From the NCBI GenBank assembly GCA_950096985.1, contig CATNBA010000002.1, forward strand, positions 39,835 through 103,834: a DNA stretch of 64,000 nt. Direction: 5' to 3'. The notes beneath the pieces were generated by a model. The model was given only the letters and a program-made list of their open reading frames with translations, did no database searches and had not been told where the DNA came from. Shown in pieces: positions 6,732 through 14,419 of this stretch. This DNA comes from an uncultured Candidatus Melainabacteria bacterium (GTDB taxonomy: Bacteria; Cyanobacteriota; Vampirovibrionia; Gastranaerophilales; Gastranaerophilaceae). The number at the start of each line of letters is the position of its first letter. The stretch's first letter is position 1. Both the position numbers and the translations under genes were made by a program.

Positions 6732-9218
6732 TTATTTTTGCAATATAAGTTTATCAAGTTTTCTTCTGTAAAATTCTGTATTAATATTCAATTTATCGCC
6801 TATATCAAGAAGCATTTCAATAAATTTTCTATCTGTATTTCTTTTAACTCCATTTTCTAAAATGTCGTTTATCCTATGATAAATTTTAGTAAAGTAAATA
6901 TTTTGTGCTTCAGCTATGTCGACTTCAAGCTCCAATTTTTCTACAGTATGGAATATGTCAAGAATTGCATCTGCCTGTTGGATTTCAAAACTATGTACCA
7001 GCCTGCTGATATTTTGCTGAATTTTTCTGCCAAATATTGTGTTTGACTGAGTTTTATCAAGTTTAATGTCAATTTTTTTAGCTTCATAATTAACATCAAC
7101 AGCTTGTTGAATTAAATCATCTTCAATAAATCCGCCTGAATGTACTACAATATCATTAAATTTTCTGCTTAAAGCATAACCTGCTGAAAGTTTAAATTCA
7201 TCCGGTATTTTAAGCCCCAGACCCTGTAAGTGATATATTGAGCCTTTACCTTCGTCATACATTCCCTGATAAATTTGAGAGAACTTTTCAAGTTTGCTTT
7301 TTAGCAAAATTTGAAGAATTTTTCTTCTTTCTTCAATGAATATGTCCTTGAGTGTGAAATATTCTTTGCCGAAATTTTCATCCATAGAACGTATAATTTC
7401 TGTTAACGGGTTCATAAGGAATGATTTTATCAGATTAGTTTTAAGTTTGCTGTATTCATCCGAATATTCTTTTATTGCACAGTGGAAATCTCCCCCGGAA
7501 TACTGCATCAATGCAAACATAAGGCTGGATTTTTGCAGTGTTATTTTTGATTGAATTTCAATATGACCGACAACAAAAGTTGAAGAACCTTTTTGAACTT
7601 TTTTGTAGTCGTGTTTTTTTATTGTGTAGCAATACACACTTTCTTCATCTTCAAAATCCTGGTAAAGAGATGATAATGCCCAAAGGCTAGCAATTTGTTT
7701 AGGGGTTACAACAGAAGGTCTGACAAATCGTTCAAAGATTTCCTTGCCTGTTCCGTGATCAGGAATATTACTTTTTGCATTTGAAAGAATATTCAAGAAG
7801 TTTGTTTCCATATCTTTATTAGTAAATTTTACGGCTAATTGCATGGCTCTTGCTGCATATTTCATAATCTGAACAGTTTCTATCCCTGAAATTTCAGAGA
7901 AAAACCAACCGCAGCTGGTATACATCAATAAAGCCTGACGTTGAATTTCCAATAATTCCATTGCTCGAACTTTATCTTCATCCGACAAATCGGCTTTAAA
8001 GTTTGCTTGTTGGAATTTTTTTACATTCATTTCATTTCTGTCAAGAATAACTTCAATATAATTATTTCTTACGTTCCAAATATTATCTGTAAAATATTTT
8101 GGACCTTCTTTTTCAAAAATTTTAACTAATTCATCTCTTAAATAATCAAGAGCATCTCTTAACGGTTTTCTCCATTTTTGATTCCAGCCGGGGTGACCTC
8201 CGGTAGAGCATCCGCAATCTTCTTTCCATCTTCCGACACCATGAAAACAACTCCAGCTTGATGCCTGTTTAATCTCAACTTCACAGTCACTTCTGTATTT
8301 TTCAAGATATTCAGCATAATTTGTTATTGTAAAGCCTTCATCTTTAGCTTTTATTTTTAATACATAAGCTAATGCCATGTCACCAAATTTTGTGTGGTGA
8401 CCGTAGCTTTCGCCATCAGTTGCGATGTTGATTAATTGAGGGAAGTTTCTGCATTCTGAGACACCTTCTTTTAATCTTCTTATGAATTTATTTCCATCTT
8501 TTAAAAGTTCATCAAAAGCAACTGAGCGGGAAATTGCTCCGTCATAGAAGAATAAATCAATAGATTTTCCGGGAGCGGATTTTATATTATATTTGTATGA
8601 GCGTGCAGGATCAATATTTCCCCAGCTTACATCAGTCCATTCTTTGTCGCCTTTTTGTTTAAATTTATCAGCCTGATACGGTGAAAGTACCGTGAATTTA
8701 ATCCCGTTTTCTTCAAGTATTCTCAAAGTATCGTCATCAACAGCAGTTTCTGCAAGCCACATACCTTCCGGTTTTCTGCCGAAACGATATTCAAAATCTC
8801 TTATCCCCCATTTTATTTGAGTTCTTTTATCATTTTCGTTCGCAAGAGGCATAATAATATGGTTATAAACCTGTGCCATAGCGTTACCGTGCCCGTTATG
8901 CTCTGCAATACTTTCAATATCCGCCTTAATAATTCTTTCATAAGTTAAAGGCGCAAAATGCTCCATCCAGGATAAAAGAGTAGGACCAAAGTTGTAGCTC
9001 ATATACTCATAGTTATTCACGACATCAAGAATTCGATTTCTGCTGTCAACAATTTTTGATACTGAGTTTGGATTATAACATTCTTTATTAATTCTTTCAT
9101 TCCAATCGTGGAAAGGTAATGCACTGTCTTGCAGTTCAATAGCTTCCAGCCATGGGTTTTCACGCGGGGGTTGATAAAAGTGCCCGTGAATTGTCAAAAA
9201 TACTTCGTTTTTGCTCAT
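6732..9218 (-). CDS. glycoside hydrolase family 57 protein with DUF3536-type C-terminal region
   Basis: GH57 enzymes act on alpha-glucans (amylases, branching enzymes, glucanotransferases); specificity cannot be told here. The 828-residue protein has conserved GH57 segments: HGHFYQPPRENPW at the N-terminus, GMWLAETAVDDDTL with the likely nucleophile Glu, LFFYDGAISRSVAF, and TDGESYGHHTKFGD. The long helical C-terminal half matches the architecture common in cyanobacterial-type DUF3536 proteins. The longest frame would begin at a TTG at 9230, but that TTGGAG is the Shine-Dalgarno; ATG 9218 sits six bases after GGAG and is chosen. It lies 21 bases after the upstream secreted-protein gene, likely in one operon. 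Confidence 0.88.
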   Translation of the reverse strand: MSKNEVFLTIHGHFYQPPRENPWLEAIELQDSALPFHDWNERINKECYNPNSVSKIVDSRNRILDVVNNYEYMSYNFGPTLLSWMEHFAPLTYERIIKADIESIAEHNGHGNAMAQVYNHIIMPLANENDKRTQIKWGIRDFEYRFGRKPEGMWLAETAVDDDTLRILEENGIKFTVLSPYQADKFKQKGDKEWTDVSWGNIDPARSYKYNIKSAPGKSIDLFFYDGAISRSVAFDELLKDGNKFIRRLKEGVSECRNFPQLINIATDGESYGHHTKFGDMALAYVLKIKAKDEGFTITNYAEYLEKYRSDCEVEIKQASSWSCFHGVGRWKEDCGCSTGGHPGWNQKWRKPLRDALDYLRDELVKIFEKEGPKYFTDNIWNVRNNYIEVILDRNEMNVKKFQQANFKADLSDEDKVRAMELLEIQRQALLMYTSCGWFFSEISGIETVQIMKYAARAMQLAVKFTNKDMETNFLNILSNAKSNIPDHGTGKEIFERFVRPSVVTPKQIASLWALSSLYQDFEDEESVYCYTIKKHDYKKVQKGSSTFVVGHIEIQSKITLQKSSLMFALMQYSGGDFHCAIKEYSDEYSKLKTNLIKSFLMNPLTEIIRSMDENFGKEYFTLKDIFIEERRKILQILLKSKLEKFSQIYQGMYDEGKGSIYHLQGLGLKIPDEFKLSAGYALSRKFNDIVVHSGGFIEDDLIQQAVDVNYEAKKIDIKLDKTQSNTIFGRKIQQNISRLVHSFEIQQADAILDIFHTVEKLELEVDIAEAQNIYFTKIYHRINDILENGVKRNTDRKFIEMLLDIGDKLNINTEFYRRKLDKLILQK

Positions 9219-9239
9219 CATTAACTCCAAAATTTATAT

Positions 9240-9734
9240 TTATTTTGTTTCAGTTTTTGGTTTTGTACTTATTACATTGAAATTTGTAACTTCCATCCAG
9301 GGGTCACCAAGTGCAGTTGAAAATACTTTTCCTGAAAATTCAACAACATCGCCCGAATTAAGTTCGATATATTTTTCAGCCTCTGTTCTGTCTAAAAACA
9401 GTTTTAATTCTGAAAGAGGAATATTGTGATCGGTTACATCAGGTCTTTGGATTAGAAATGAAATATATTTTTCAGAACTTTTCATTGCCGGTTTGTAATC
9501 CAAGCCGAGTGTAGAAAACTTATCAAATTTAGCTTTAATTTTTACGTTTTTGTTTAAGTAGAAATTTGGTCTTGCAACTAAATCAAGCGGATTTACAAGT
9601 GCACAGTTTTGCTGTACCGGAATTTGTTGAACTCCTGCTGCACTAACTATTGTGCGTGAAGGTATTTGTTGTGCATATACACTTAACCCTGTAATAACTG
9701 CTAACATTAATATTAAACTTTTTATTTTATTCAT
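9240..9734 (-). CDS. secreted hypothetical protein
   Basis: This 164-residue protein starts with a Sec signal peptide (MNKIKSLILMLAVITGLSVYA, cleavage likely before QQ). The mature part has alternating hydrophobic residues typical of a small beta barrel; its pattern, a line on 'NLNKNVKIKAKF' followed by 'LNSGDVVEFSGKVF', is reminiscent of OB-fold-like proteins, but I cannot name a family. The start has a strong AAGGGG Shine-Dalgarno. It is the first gene before the GH57 enzyme. Whether the two work together is not clear, since the GH57 protein has no signal peptide. Confidence 0.75.
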   Translation of the reverse strand: MNKIKSLILMLAVITGLSVYAQQIPSRTIVSAAGVQQIPVQQNCALVNPLDLVARPNFYLNKNVKIKAKFDKFSTLGLDYKPAMKSSEKYISFLIQRPDVTDHNIPLSELKLFLDRTEAEKYIELNSGDVVEFSGKVFSTALGDPWMEVTNFNVISTKPKTETK

Positions 9735-9846
9735 TTATTATCCCCTTTTCTACAATAATATTCTATCACAACTTTTATATTTTGTAACTACCCGAATAAT
9801 TAAACATTTAGATTTTTATGATATAATTTTTTCGAAAGAGGTTTAT

Positions 9847-10218
9847 ATGAATAAAAAATCTGCAATGTCAGCTATGGGTTATGCGATTATTTCGATTATT
9901 ATTCTTGGTGTTGGGATGATAATCAGTGCGCCTATGCTTGTAAATAACGTTAAAGAAGATAAATCTCAATCTGATTCTAAATCTTTTGAAAGAGAAGAAA
10001 TTTCAAACGACAATGCTGAAGTAAGAGAACTTGAGAACAGATTGACAGCGAGAATTGATGATTTGGAACGGCGTCAGGCTAATGCCCAACGTGATAATCT
10101 TAGAGATAAATATGTATGTACAATTGAAGGCAATTTAGATGAAAACGGAAATATAGTACCGATTGACAGTCCGTATAAAACCGAAAAATTTGTTTTTGTA
10201 TGCGAATACAGACGATAA
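9847..10218 (+). CDS. single-pass membrane protein with periplasmic coiled coil, unknown function
   Basis: A 123-residue protein with one transmembrane helix at about residues 12-32 (YAIISIIILGVGMIISAPML), then a charged helix with coiled-coil character (VRELENRLTARIDDLERRQANAQ) and a short C-terminal domain with two cysteines. The start at ATG 9847 has an AAAGAGG Shine-Dalgarno, and a TATAAT box lies at 9822-9827. A longer frame begins upstream at 9652 but runs antisense through the neighbouring gene and is not real. It stands alone and ends at a terminator. No named family recognised. Confidence 0.7.
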   Translation: MNKKSAMSAMGYAIISIIILGVGMIISAPMLVNNVKEDKSQSDSKSFEREEISNDNAEVRELENRLTARIDDLERRQANAQRDNLRDKYVCTIEGNLDENGNIVPIDSPYKTEKFVFVCEYRR

Positions 10219-10248
10219 AAAAAGACCCTTTAAAAGGGCCTTTTTTTT
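10219..10248. terminator. bidirectional intrinsic terminator
   Basis: CCCTT and AAGGG form the stem core around a short A/T loop, extended by flanking A-T pairs. There is a T8 run on the + side and an A run that gives a T run on the - strand. It sits between the convergent membrane-protein gene and the ferredoxin gene. Confidence 0.8.
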
Positions 10249-10265
10249 GAATATTTAATAAAAAA

Positions 10266-10442
10266 CTATTCAACTTCGATTGCTGATACAGGGCAAGCAT
10301 CTGCTGCTTCTTTAACGCAATCCATATTATCTGCTACAGCTGATTCATCAACTTGAGCAATACCATCTACTGAAAATACTGCGTCGCAAATTGATTCGCA
10401 AGCGCCGCATCCGATACAAGAATCGTTTACTTTTACTGTCAT
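10266..10442 (-). CDS. [4Fe-4S] ferredoxin, single-cluster Thermotoga type
   Basis: This 58-residue protein is a small electron carrier. The cysteine pattern is CIGCGACESIC (C9, C12, C15, C19) and later C42 and C50 in DACPVSAIEVE. In single-cluster ferredoxins of this kind C9, C12, C15 and C50 bind the [4Fe-4S] cluster, and the remaining pair (here C19 and C42) can form a disulphide. AAGGAG lies nine bases upstream of the ATG. It has its own promoter and a palindrome at the predicted transcription start. The redox partner is not apparent from the neighbours. Confidence 0.95.
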   Translation of the reverse strand: MTVKVNDSCIGCGACESICDAVFSVDGIAQVDESAVADNMDCVKEAADACPVSAIEVE

Positions 10443-10470
10443 TTCTACATTCTCCTTATATTTATATACA

Positions 10471-10489
10471 TTGCGGAACGCATCCGCAA
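10471..10489. promoter_or_regulatory. palindrome at the ferredoxin transcription start, possible operator or 5' hairpin
   Basis: TTGCGGA-ACGCA-TCCGCAA is a perfect 7-base inverted repeat with a 5-base centre. It stands out as G+C-rich in an A+T-rich leader. The - strand promoter at 10494-10522 predicts a transcription start near 10487, inside the right arm. It could be a repressor site or a stabilising hairpin at the 5' end of the mRNA. Confidence 0.6.
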
Positions 10490-10493
10490 ATAT

Positions 10494-10522
10494 ATTTTAC
10501 TATAGAAAAATTTTTATTGCAA
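10494..10522 (-). promoter_or_regulatory. promoter of the ferredoxin gene
   Basis: On the - strand TTGCAA (10522-10517) and TAAAAT (10499-10494) are separated by 17 bases. The -35 box lies inside the last codons of the upstream deoB gene, so ferredoxin can be transcribed independently of deoB. Confidence 0.65.
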
Positions 10523-11638
10523 ATAATCTTTTACAAGTTTTGCAACATAATCAAAACCGATGATTGTACCGAGATTTCCGCCTTGATTTGTTTTTGAATA
10601 CATAAGGACAGGTACTTTTTCTCTGGTGTGGTCTGTACCTTCTACAGTGGGGTCGCAGCCATGGTCAGCGGTGATGATAAGCAAATCTTCTTCCTGCATT
10701 GCATTAATTATGTCATTAATGTATGTGTCTATTTCTTCAATTGCTTTGCCATAACCTTTTGCATCATTTCTATGACCGTAAAGCATGTCTGTATCTACAA
10801 GATTTGTAAAGATAAATGATTTATCCAGTTCTTGTTTTATAGCATCAAGCGTTAGCTCAAGTCCCTCTTTGTTTGAACCAGTATGAACTGCATGGGTAAT
10901 TCCTGACTTTGAGAAAATATCTTCAATTTTACCTATTCCAAGAATTTTTAAACCGGCTTTTTCCAAATCATTTAATACTGTATGTGACGGTATCATTGAA
11001 TAATCACGTCTGTCTTTAGAAATTCTTGTCGGTTTGCCGTCAATAATTTTGTAAGGTCTTGCAATCACGCGTGAAACATTATATTCATCAAGGATTTTTC
11101 TTGCTGTTTCGCACCATTTATAAAGAGTTTCGAGCGGGATAAAATCCGTATCAACAGCAATTTGAAATACGCTGTCGGCACTTGTATAAACAATAGGAAA
11201 TCCGGTTTTATGGTGTTCTTCGTGAAGTTCTTCAATAATTGCCGTACCGCTTGCAGGACGGTTTGCAAGAATACCTTTGCAGTTTGTTTCATTAATAAAT
11301 TTATCAACAATTTCTGCATGGAAACCGTTTGGGAAAGTTGCAAAAGGTTTTTCTGACACAAGTCCCATCATTTCCCAGTGACCAGTTGTTGTATCTTTAC
11401 CTTTTGATTTTTCAAGCATAGTTCCGTATTGTGCAATAGGGTTTTCGCATTTTGCAATGCCTTTAAAATCTTGAATATTGCCAAGTCCCATTTTCTCAAA
11501 GTTTGGAACGTGCAAGCCGCCGTTAAATTCGCAAACATTTTTTAAAGTATTGCATTCGGGAACATCCTTAAATTCTGTGCAATCATCCATTGCGCCAATT
11601 CCCATTGAATCTATAACAATTACTATCGCTCTTTTCAT
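10514..11638 (-). CDS. deoB: phosphopentomutase
   Basis: DeoB interconverts ribose (or deoxyribose) 1-phosphate and 5-phosphate in nucleoside salvage. The 374-residue protein belongs to the alkaline-phosphatase superfamily. It has the N-terminal metal site IVIDSMGIGAMDD, the phosphate-accepting threonine region KGKDTTTGHWEMMG, and the C-terminal metal sites ITADHGCDPT and GTDHTRE. It is close to the usual 390 residues. It is preceded nine bases upstream by a secreted-protein gene, probably in one transcript. Confidence 0.95.
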   Translation of the reverse strand: MKRAIVIVIDSMGIGAMDDCTEFKDVPECNTLKNVCEFNGGLHVPNFEKMGLGNIQDFKGIAKCENPIAQYGTMLEKSKGKDTTTGHWEMMGLVSEKPFATFPNGFHAEIVDKFINETNCKGILANRPASGTAIIEELHEEHHKTGFPIVYTSADSVFQIAVDTDFIPLETLYKWCETARKILDEYNVSRVIARPYKIIDGKPTRISKDRRDYSMIPSHTVLNDLEKAGLKILGIGKIEDIFSKSGITHAVHTGSNKEGLELTLDAIKQELDKSFIFTNLVDTDMLYGHRNDAKGYGKAIEEIDTYINDIINAMQEEDLLIITADHGCDPTVEGTDHTREKVPVLMYSKTNQGGNLGTIIGFDYVAKLVKDYLQ

Positions 11639-11647
11639 TTTTTTATC

Positions 11648-12157
11648 CTATTCTATATCTACAATTGAATACGCGTTAAAATCAACTCCGCCATATATAA
11701 TTTCAACATGATAATCTCCGTGCGGCAACAATTTCACAAAATTTATTGTTTCTGAGCCGAAATCATCATCTGTTTCTTCGGCGGGAAGTTTTGCGATTAC
11801 ATCATGCGCCTGATAAAGTTTTATAAAAACTTCCCCGTTTTCCTTAATCCCTTCAACTTGATAGTGACCGATTGGTATTGATTTTAAATTTAAAGGAACA
11901 AGCAGAACAGGAAGCTCTTTTGAGTTTTTAAGCATTTCTGTTTCATTGCTCTGTGAAAAATTTTCTCCTTTTGGAATATTTTTATCGCGTTTTTTCTTTT
12001 TTTGCTTACTTTGCAGAGCTTTGTCAAATTCCTGATCGCTTACAGCTTGCTGTCCGTATGTATTAGTGTCGCCGTAATTGTCCCATAAGTCGCCTTCAGC
12101 GTACACTTTACTGCAAGAAATAAAAATTATGCTTAAAATTGTTATAATCTTTTTCAT
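11648..12157 (-). CDS. secreted hypothetical protein, probably translated from a leaderless mRNA
   Basis: The 169-residue protein has a Sec signal peptide (MKKIITILSIIFISCSKVYA, cleavage likely before EG), then a charged linker with a KQKKKKRDK run and a C-terminal beta-rich part ending YGGVDFNAYSIVDIE. No family recognised. There is no Shine-Dalgarno before ATG 12157; instead a TATTAT hexamer on the - strand ends exactly six bases before it, the same arrangement seen at five other genes here. It precedes deoB by nine bases. Confidence 0.7.
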   Translation of the reverse strand: MKKIITILSIIFISCSKVYAEGDLWDNYGDTNTYGQQAVSDQEFDKALQSKQKKKKRDKNIPKGENFSQSNETEMLKNSKELPVLLVPLNLKSIPIGHYQVEGIKENGEVFIKLYQAHDVIAKLPAEETDDDFGSETINFVKLLPHGDYHVEIIYGGVDFNAYSIVDIE

Positions 12158-12207
12158 ACTTTTATAATAATAATGTTTTGTAAAAAATCATACATCTGTT
12201 TATATGA

Positions 12208-12678
12208 TTACTTGTGATAAGTTTCGCCTTTAATTATTTTAAAGGCGCGGTAAACCTGTTCTACAAGTAAAAGTCGTGCAAATTGATGCAGAAATGTCAT
12301 TTTTGACATACTTAACTTGAAGTTTGCACGTGAGGATACTATAGGGGAAATCCCGCAGGAAGAACCGATTACAAAAATGATTTCTGTAGTACCGTCATTT
12401 GTAAGTTCTTCAATCTTTTGTGCAAGTTCTTCAGAAGAAAGCATTTTGCCTTTTATTTCCATGGTGATTACATAGGATTGTGGCTTGATGTGTGAAAGAA
12501 TTTTTTCGCCTTCCTGTTCTAAAATTTTTTGTGTAAGATTTTCATCTTTTATTTCCAACGCGGGAAGTTCAATAATTTCAACGGATGCGTAAGGTGTAAG
12601 ACGTTTTAGAAATTCATCAATACCGTCTTTCAAGAATTTTTCTTTAATTTTTCCAAGTGCAATTATTTTTATGTTCAC
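12208..12678 (-). CDS. rlmH: 23S rRNA (pseudouridine1915-N3)-methyltransferase RlmH
   Basis: RlmH methylates N3 of pseudouridine 1915 in helix 69 of 23S rRNA. SPOUT-fold motifs are present: IIFVIGSSCGIS and the C-terminal LLVEQVYRAFKIIKGETYHK region ending in the family's YHK. The GTG at 12678 is chosen because it gives the usual 156 residues and the usual start (M)NIKIIALGKIKE; a GGAAAGGA stretch lies about 14 bases upstream. An ATG at 12702 would add eight residues that the family lacks. The gene follows mscS closely on the same strand. Confidence 0.92.
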   Translation of the reverse strand: MNIKIIALGKIKEKFLKDGIDEFLKRLTPYASVEIIELPALEIKDENLTQKILEQEGEKILSHIKPQSYVITMEIKGKMLSSEELAQKIEELTNDGTTEIIFVIGSSCGISPIVSSRANFKLSMSKMTFLHQFARLLLVEQVYRAFKIIKGETYHK

Positions 12679-12720
12679 TGTTGTGCAGATAGTCCTTTCC
12701 ATCGATTTTTTATAAATTAT

Positions 12721-13581
12721 CTATATGTTTTTGTTCTCTGCCATATAAATCGTAGTTGACGGGAATGCAAACTCAATATCCTCTGTGCGGAAACGTTTTA
12801 CTGCCTCAAGATAAATTCCGCTCCTTATTTGAGCAAATACATCAAAAGATTTTGTTTTTGCATATCCTAAAAGTCTTATATTAATTGAGCTGCTGTCCAG
12901 GGCTTCTATAAATACCGTATAATCTTTATGGATATCTTGTCGTTCTGATGCGATTTGCTTAATTATTTCAATTGCTCTGTTTAATTTTTCATCAGAAGTG
13001 TCATATGTAACTCCAAAAATTAAATCAATTCTTCGTTTGTTTGCCATGGTAACGTTTGTGACAACACTATTTGCCATTTTGTCATTAGGTATTGTTACTA
13101 AATGGTTGTCCAATGTTCTTATTTTTGTCGAACGAAGGTTTATATTTTCGACAGTTCCTTCTGTATTATCGATTTTTATATAGTCGCCTGTTTTGTAGAC
13201 TTTATCTGTTAGTATTCCTAATGTACCGAACATTGAGGCAATTGTCTGTTGTGCCGCAAATCCGACTGCCAAACCTGTAATTCCAAAACCTGCAATAAGA
13301 GATGTCAGAGAATAGCCGTGGCTTTGTAAAAATGATGCTGCTATTACAAAAATAATAATAGTTTTTATGATTTTTTCAAGTATAGGAATGATTTGACTTA
13401 TCGGAAGTGCATTTTCATTATGGCTGAATTTATTTTTAAGCTTGCCTGTGAAAATATCAGTTAACTTAAATAAAATTACAATGATTATAAAGTTTACAAT
13501 AACCCCTAAAATAATACTTATTTTGAATGTATCAAAAAGTTTATCTATTTTGTCCCCGTAAGCTAAAATCTGGTCTAACAT
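12721..13581 (-). CDS. small-conductance mechanosensitive channel, MscS family
   Basis: MscS channels open under membrane tension and release solutes during hypo-osmotic shock. The 286-residue protein has two N-terminal membrane helices, the pore helix region LIAGFGITGLAVGFAAQQTIASMFG, the beta domain (GDYIKIDNTEGTVENINLRSTKIRT is the conserved segment, seen at about 130-155) and a C-terminal alpha/beta domain. The start has an AAGGAG Shine-Dalgarno and its own promoter. Its 3' end is 42 bases from the rlmH GTG start. It is divergent from tcdA. Confidence 0.93.
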   Translation of the reverse strand: MLDQILAYGDKIDKLFDTFKISIILGVIVNFIIIVILFKLTDIFTGKLKNKFSHNENALPISQIIPILEKIIKTIIIFVIAASFLQSHGYSLTSLIAGFGITGLAVGFAAQQTIASMFGTLGILTDKVYKTGDYIKIDNTEGTVENINLRSTKIRTLDNHLVTIPNDKMANSVVTNVTMANKRRIDLIFGVTYDTSDEKLNRAIEIIKQIASERQDIHKDYTVFIEALDSSSINIRLLGYAKTKSFDVFAQIRSGIYLEAVKRFRTEDIEFAFPSTTIYMAENKNI

Positions 13582-13601
13582 ATTTCTCCTTTTTTGTTTG
13601 A

Positions 13602-13630
13602 ATTATACAATGATAAAATTACCTGTGCAA
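13602..13630 (-). promoter_or_regulatory. promoter of mscS-rlmH
   Basis: On the - strand TTGCAC (13630-13625) and a perfect TATAAT (13607-13602) are separated by 17 bases. The start codon follows after a leader of about 15 bases with AAGGAG. Confidence 0.75.
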
Positions 13631-13632
13631 TA

Positions 13633-13661
13633 GTGTTAAAAACTTATTTTTATTTTACAAT
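13633..13661 (+). promoter_or_regulatory. promoter of tcdA, leaderless architecture
   Basis: TACAAT at 13656-13661 ends exactly six bases before ATG 13668, and no Shine-Dalgarno is present. The -35 region around 13633-13639 (GTGTTAA) is weak. The region is shared with the divergent mscS promoter. Confidence 0.5.
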
Positions 13662-13667
13662 AGTTAT

Positions 13668-14360
13668 ATGTCAAATCAATTTATAAGGACTGAAATGTTA
13701 ATAGGCAAAGATGCTTTGGAAAAGCTTGCAAATTCTCGTGTTGCGGTATTCGGGATAGGCGGTGTCGGCGGTTATGTGGCAGAAGCTCTTGTTCGGAGCG
13801 GGTTAGGCACTATTGATGTTATCGATAATGATACGGTTGCGGAGAGTAATCTTAATCGTCAAATATATGCTCTGCATAGTACAATAGGTAAATATAAAGT
13901 TGATGTTGCAAAAGAAAGAATGCTTGATATTAATCCGAATATTACTGTTAATATTTATAAGGTTTTTTATACTCCCGAAACATCTGCTGAATTTGATTTT
14001 AGTCAATATGATTATATAGTTGATGCTATTGATACAGTTTCAGGCAAGCTTGAACTTGTTATGCAAGCTCAAAAAGCGAATGTGCCTGTTATTTCATCAA
14101 TGGGAGCTGGAAATAAAATGAATCCTGCGTTATTTGAGGTTTCTGATATTTATAAAACTTCTGTTTGTCCGCTTGCAAAAGTAATGCGGCATGAGCTTAA
14201 AAAGCGCGGGGTAAAAAATTTGAAGGTTGTTTTTTCTAAAGAAATTCCAATAAAAACGGGTGAAAAACGAGTTCCGGCGAGCAATGCTTTTGTGCCTTCA
14301 GTTGTTGGCTTAATCATTGTATCGGAAGTTATAAAAAAGTTAATAAATTATTGCGAATAA
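13668..14360 (+). CDS. tcdA: tRNA threonylcarbamoyladenosine dehydratase (TcdA/CsdL), ThiF/E1-like
   Basis: TcdA uses ATP to cyclise t6A37 to ct6A37 in tRNAs that read ANN codons. The 230-residue protein has the E1-like ATP-binding loop VAVFGIGGVGGYVAEALVRSG, the DNDTVAESNLNRQ segment, and the YDYIVDAIDTVSGK and SMGAGNKMNP motifs typical of the family. The start appears leaderless. Its last codons carry the -35 box of the following autotransporter gene. Confidence 0.93.
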   Translation: MSNQFIRTEMLIGKDALEKLANSRVAVFGIGGVGGYVAEALVRSGLGTIDVIDNDTVAESNLNRQIYALHSTIGKYKVDVAKERMLDINPNITVNIYKVFYTPETSAEFDFSQYDYIVDAIDTVSGKLELVMQAQKANVPVISSMGAGNKMNPALFEVSDIYKTSVCPLAKVMRHELKKRGVKNLKVVFSKEIPIKTGEKRVPASNAFVPSVVGLIIVSEVIKKLINYCE

Positions 14361-14379
14361 TTCTTGTTTATGCTAGAAT
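14351..14379 (+). promoter_or_regulatory. promoter of the first autotransporter gene
   Basis: TTGCGA at 14351-14356, 17-base spacer, TAGAAT at 14374-14379. The -35 box overlaps the last codons of tcdA. The leader carries TTGGAG at 14407-14412, seven bases before ATG 14420. Confidence 0.65.
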
Positions 14380-14419
14380 TCATCATAGGAATAAGAACTT
14401 AATAATTTGGAGTATTGGA

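Noticed and set aside
9652..9846. N-terminal extension of the membrane protein at 9847
   Set aside because: It runs antisense through the signal peptide of the - strand gene and over its promoter; ATG 9847 has a clear Shine-Dalgarno.
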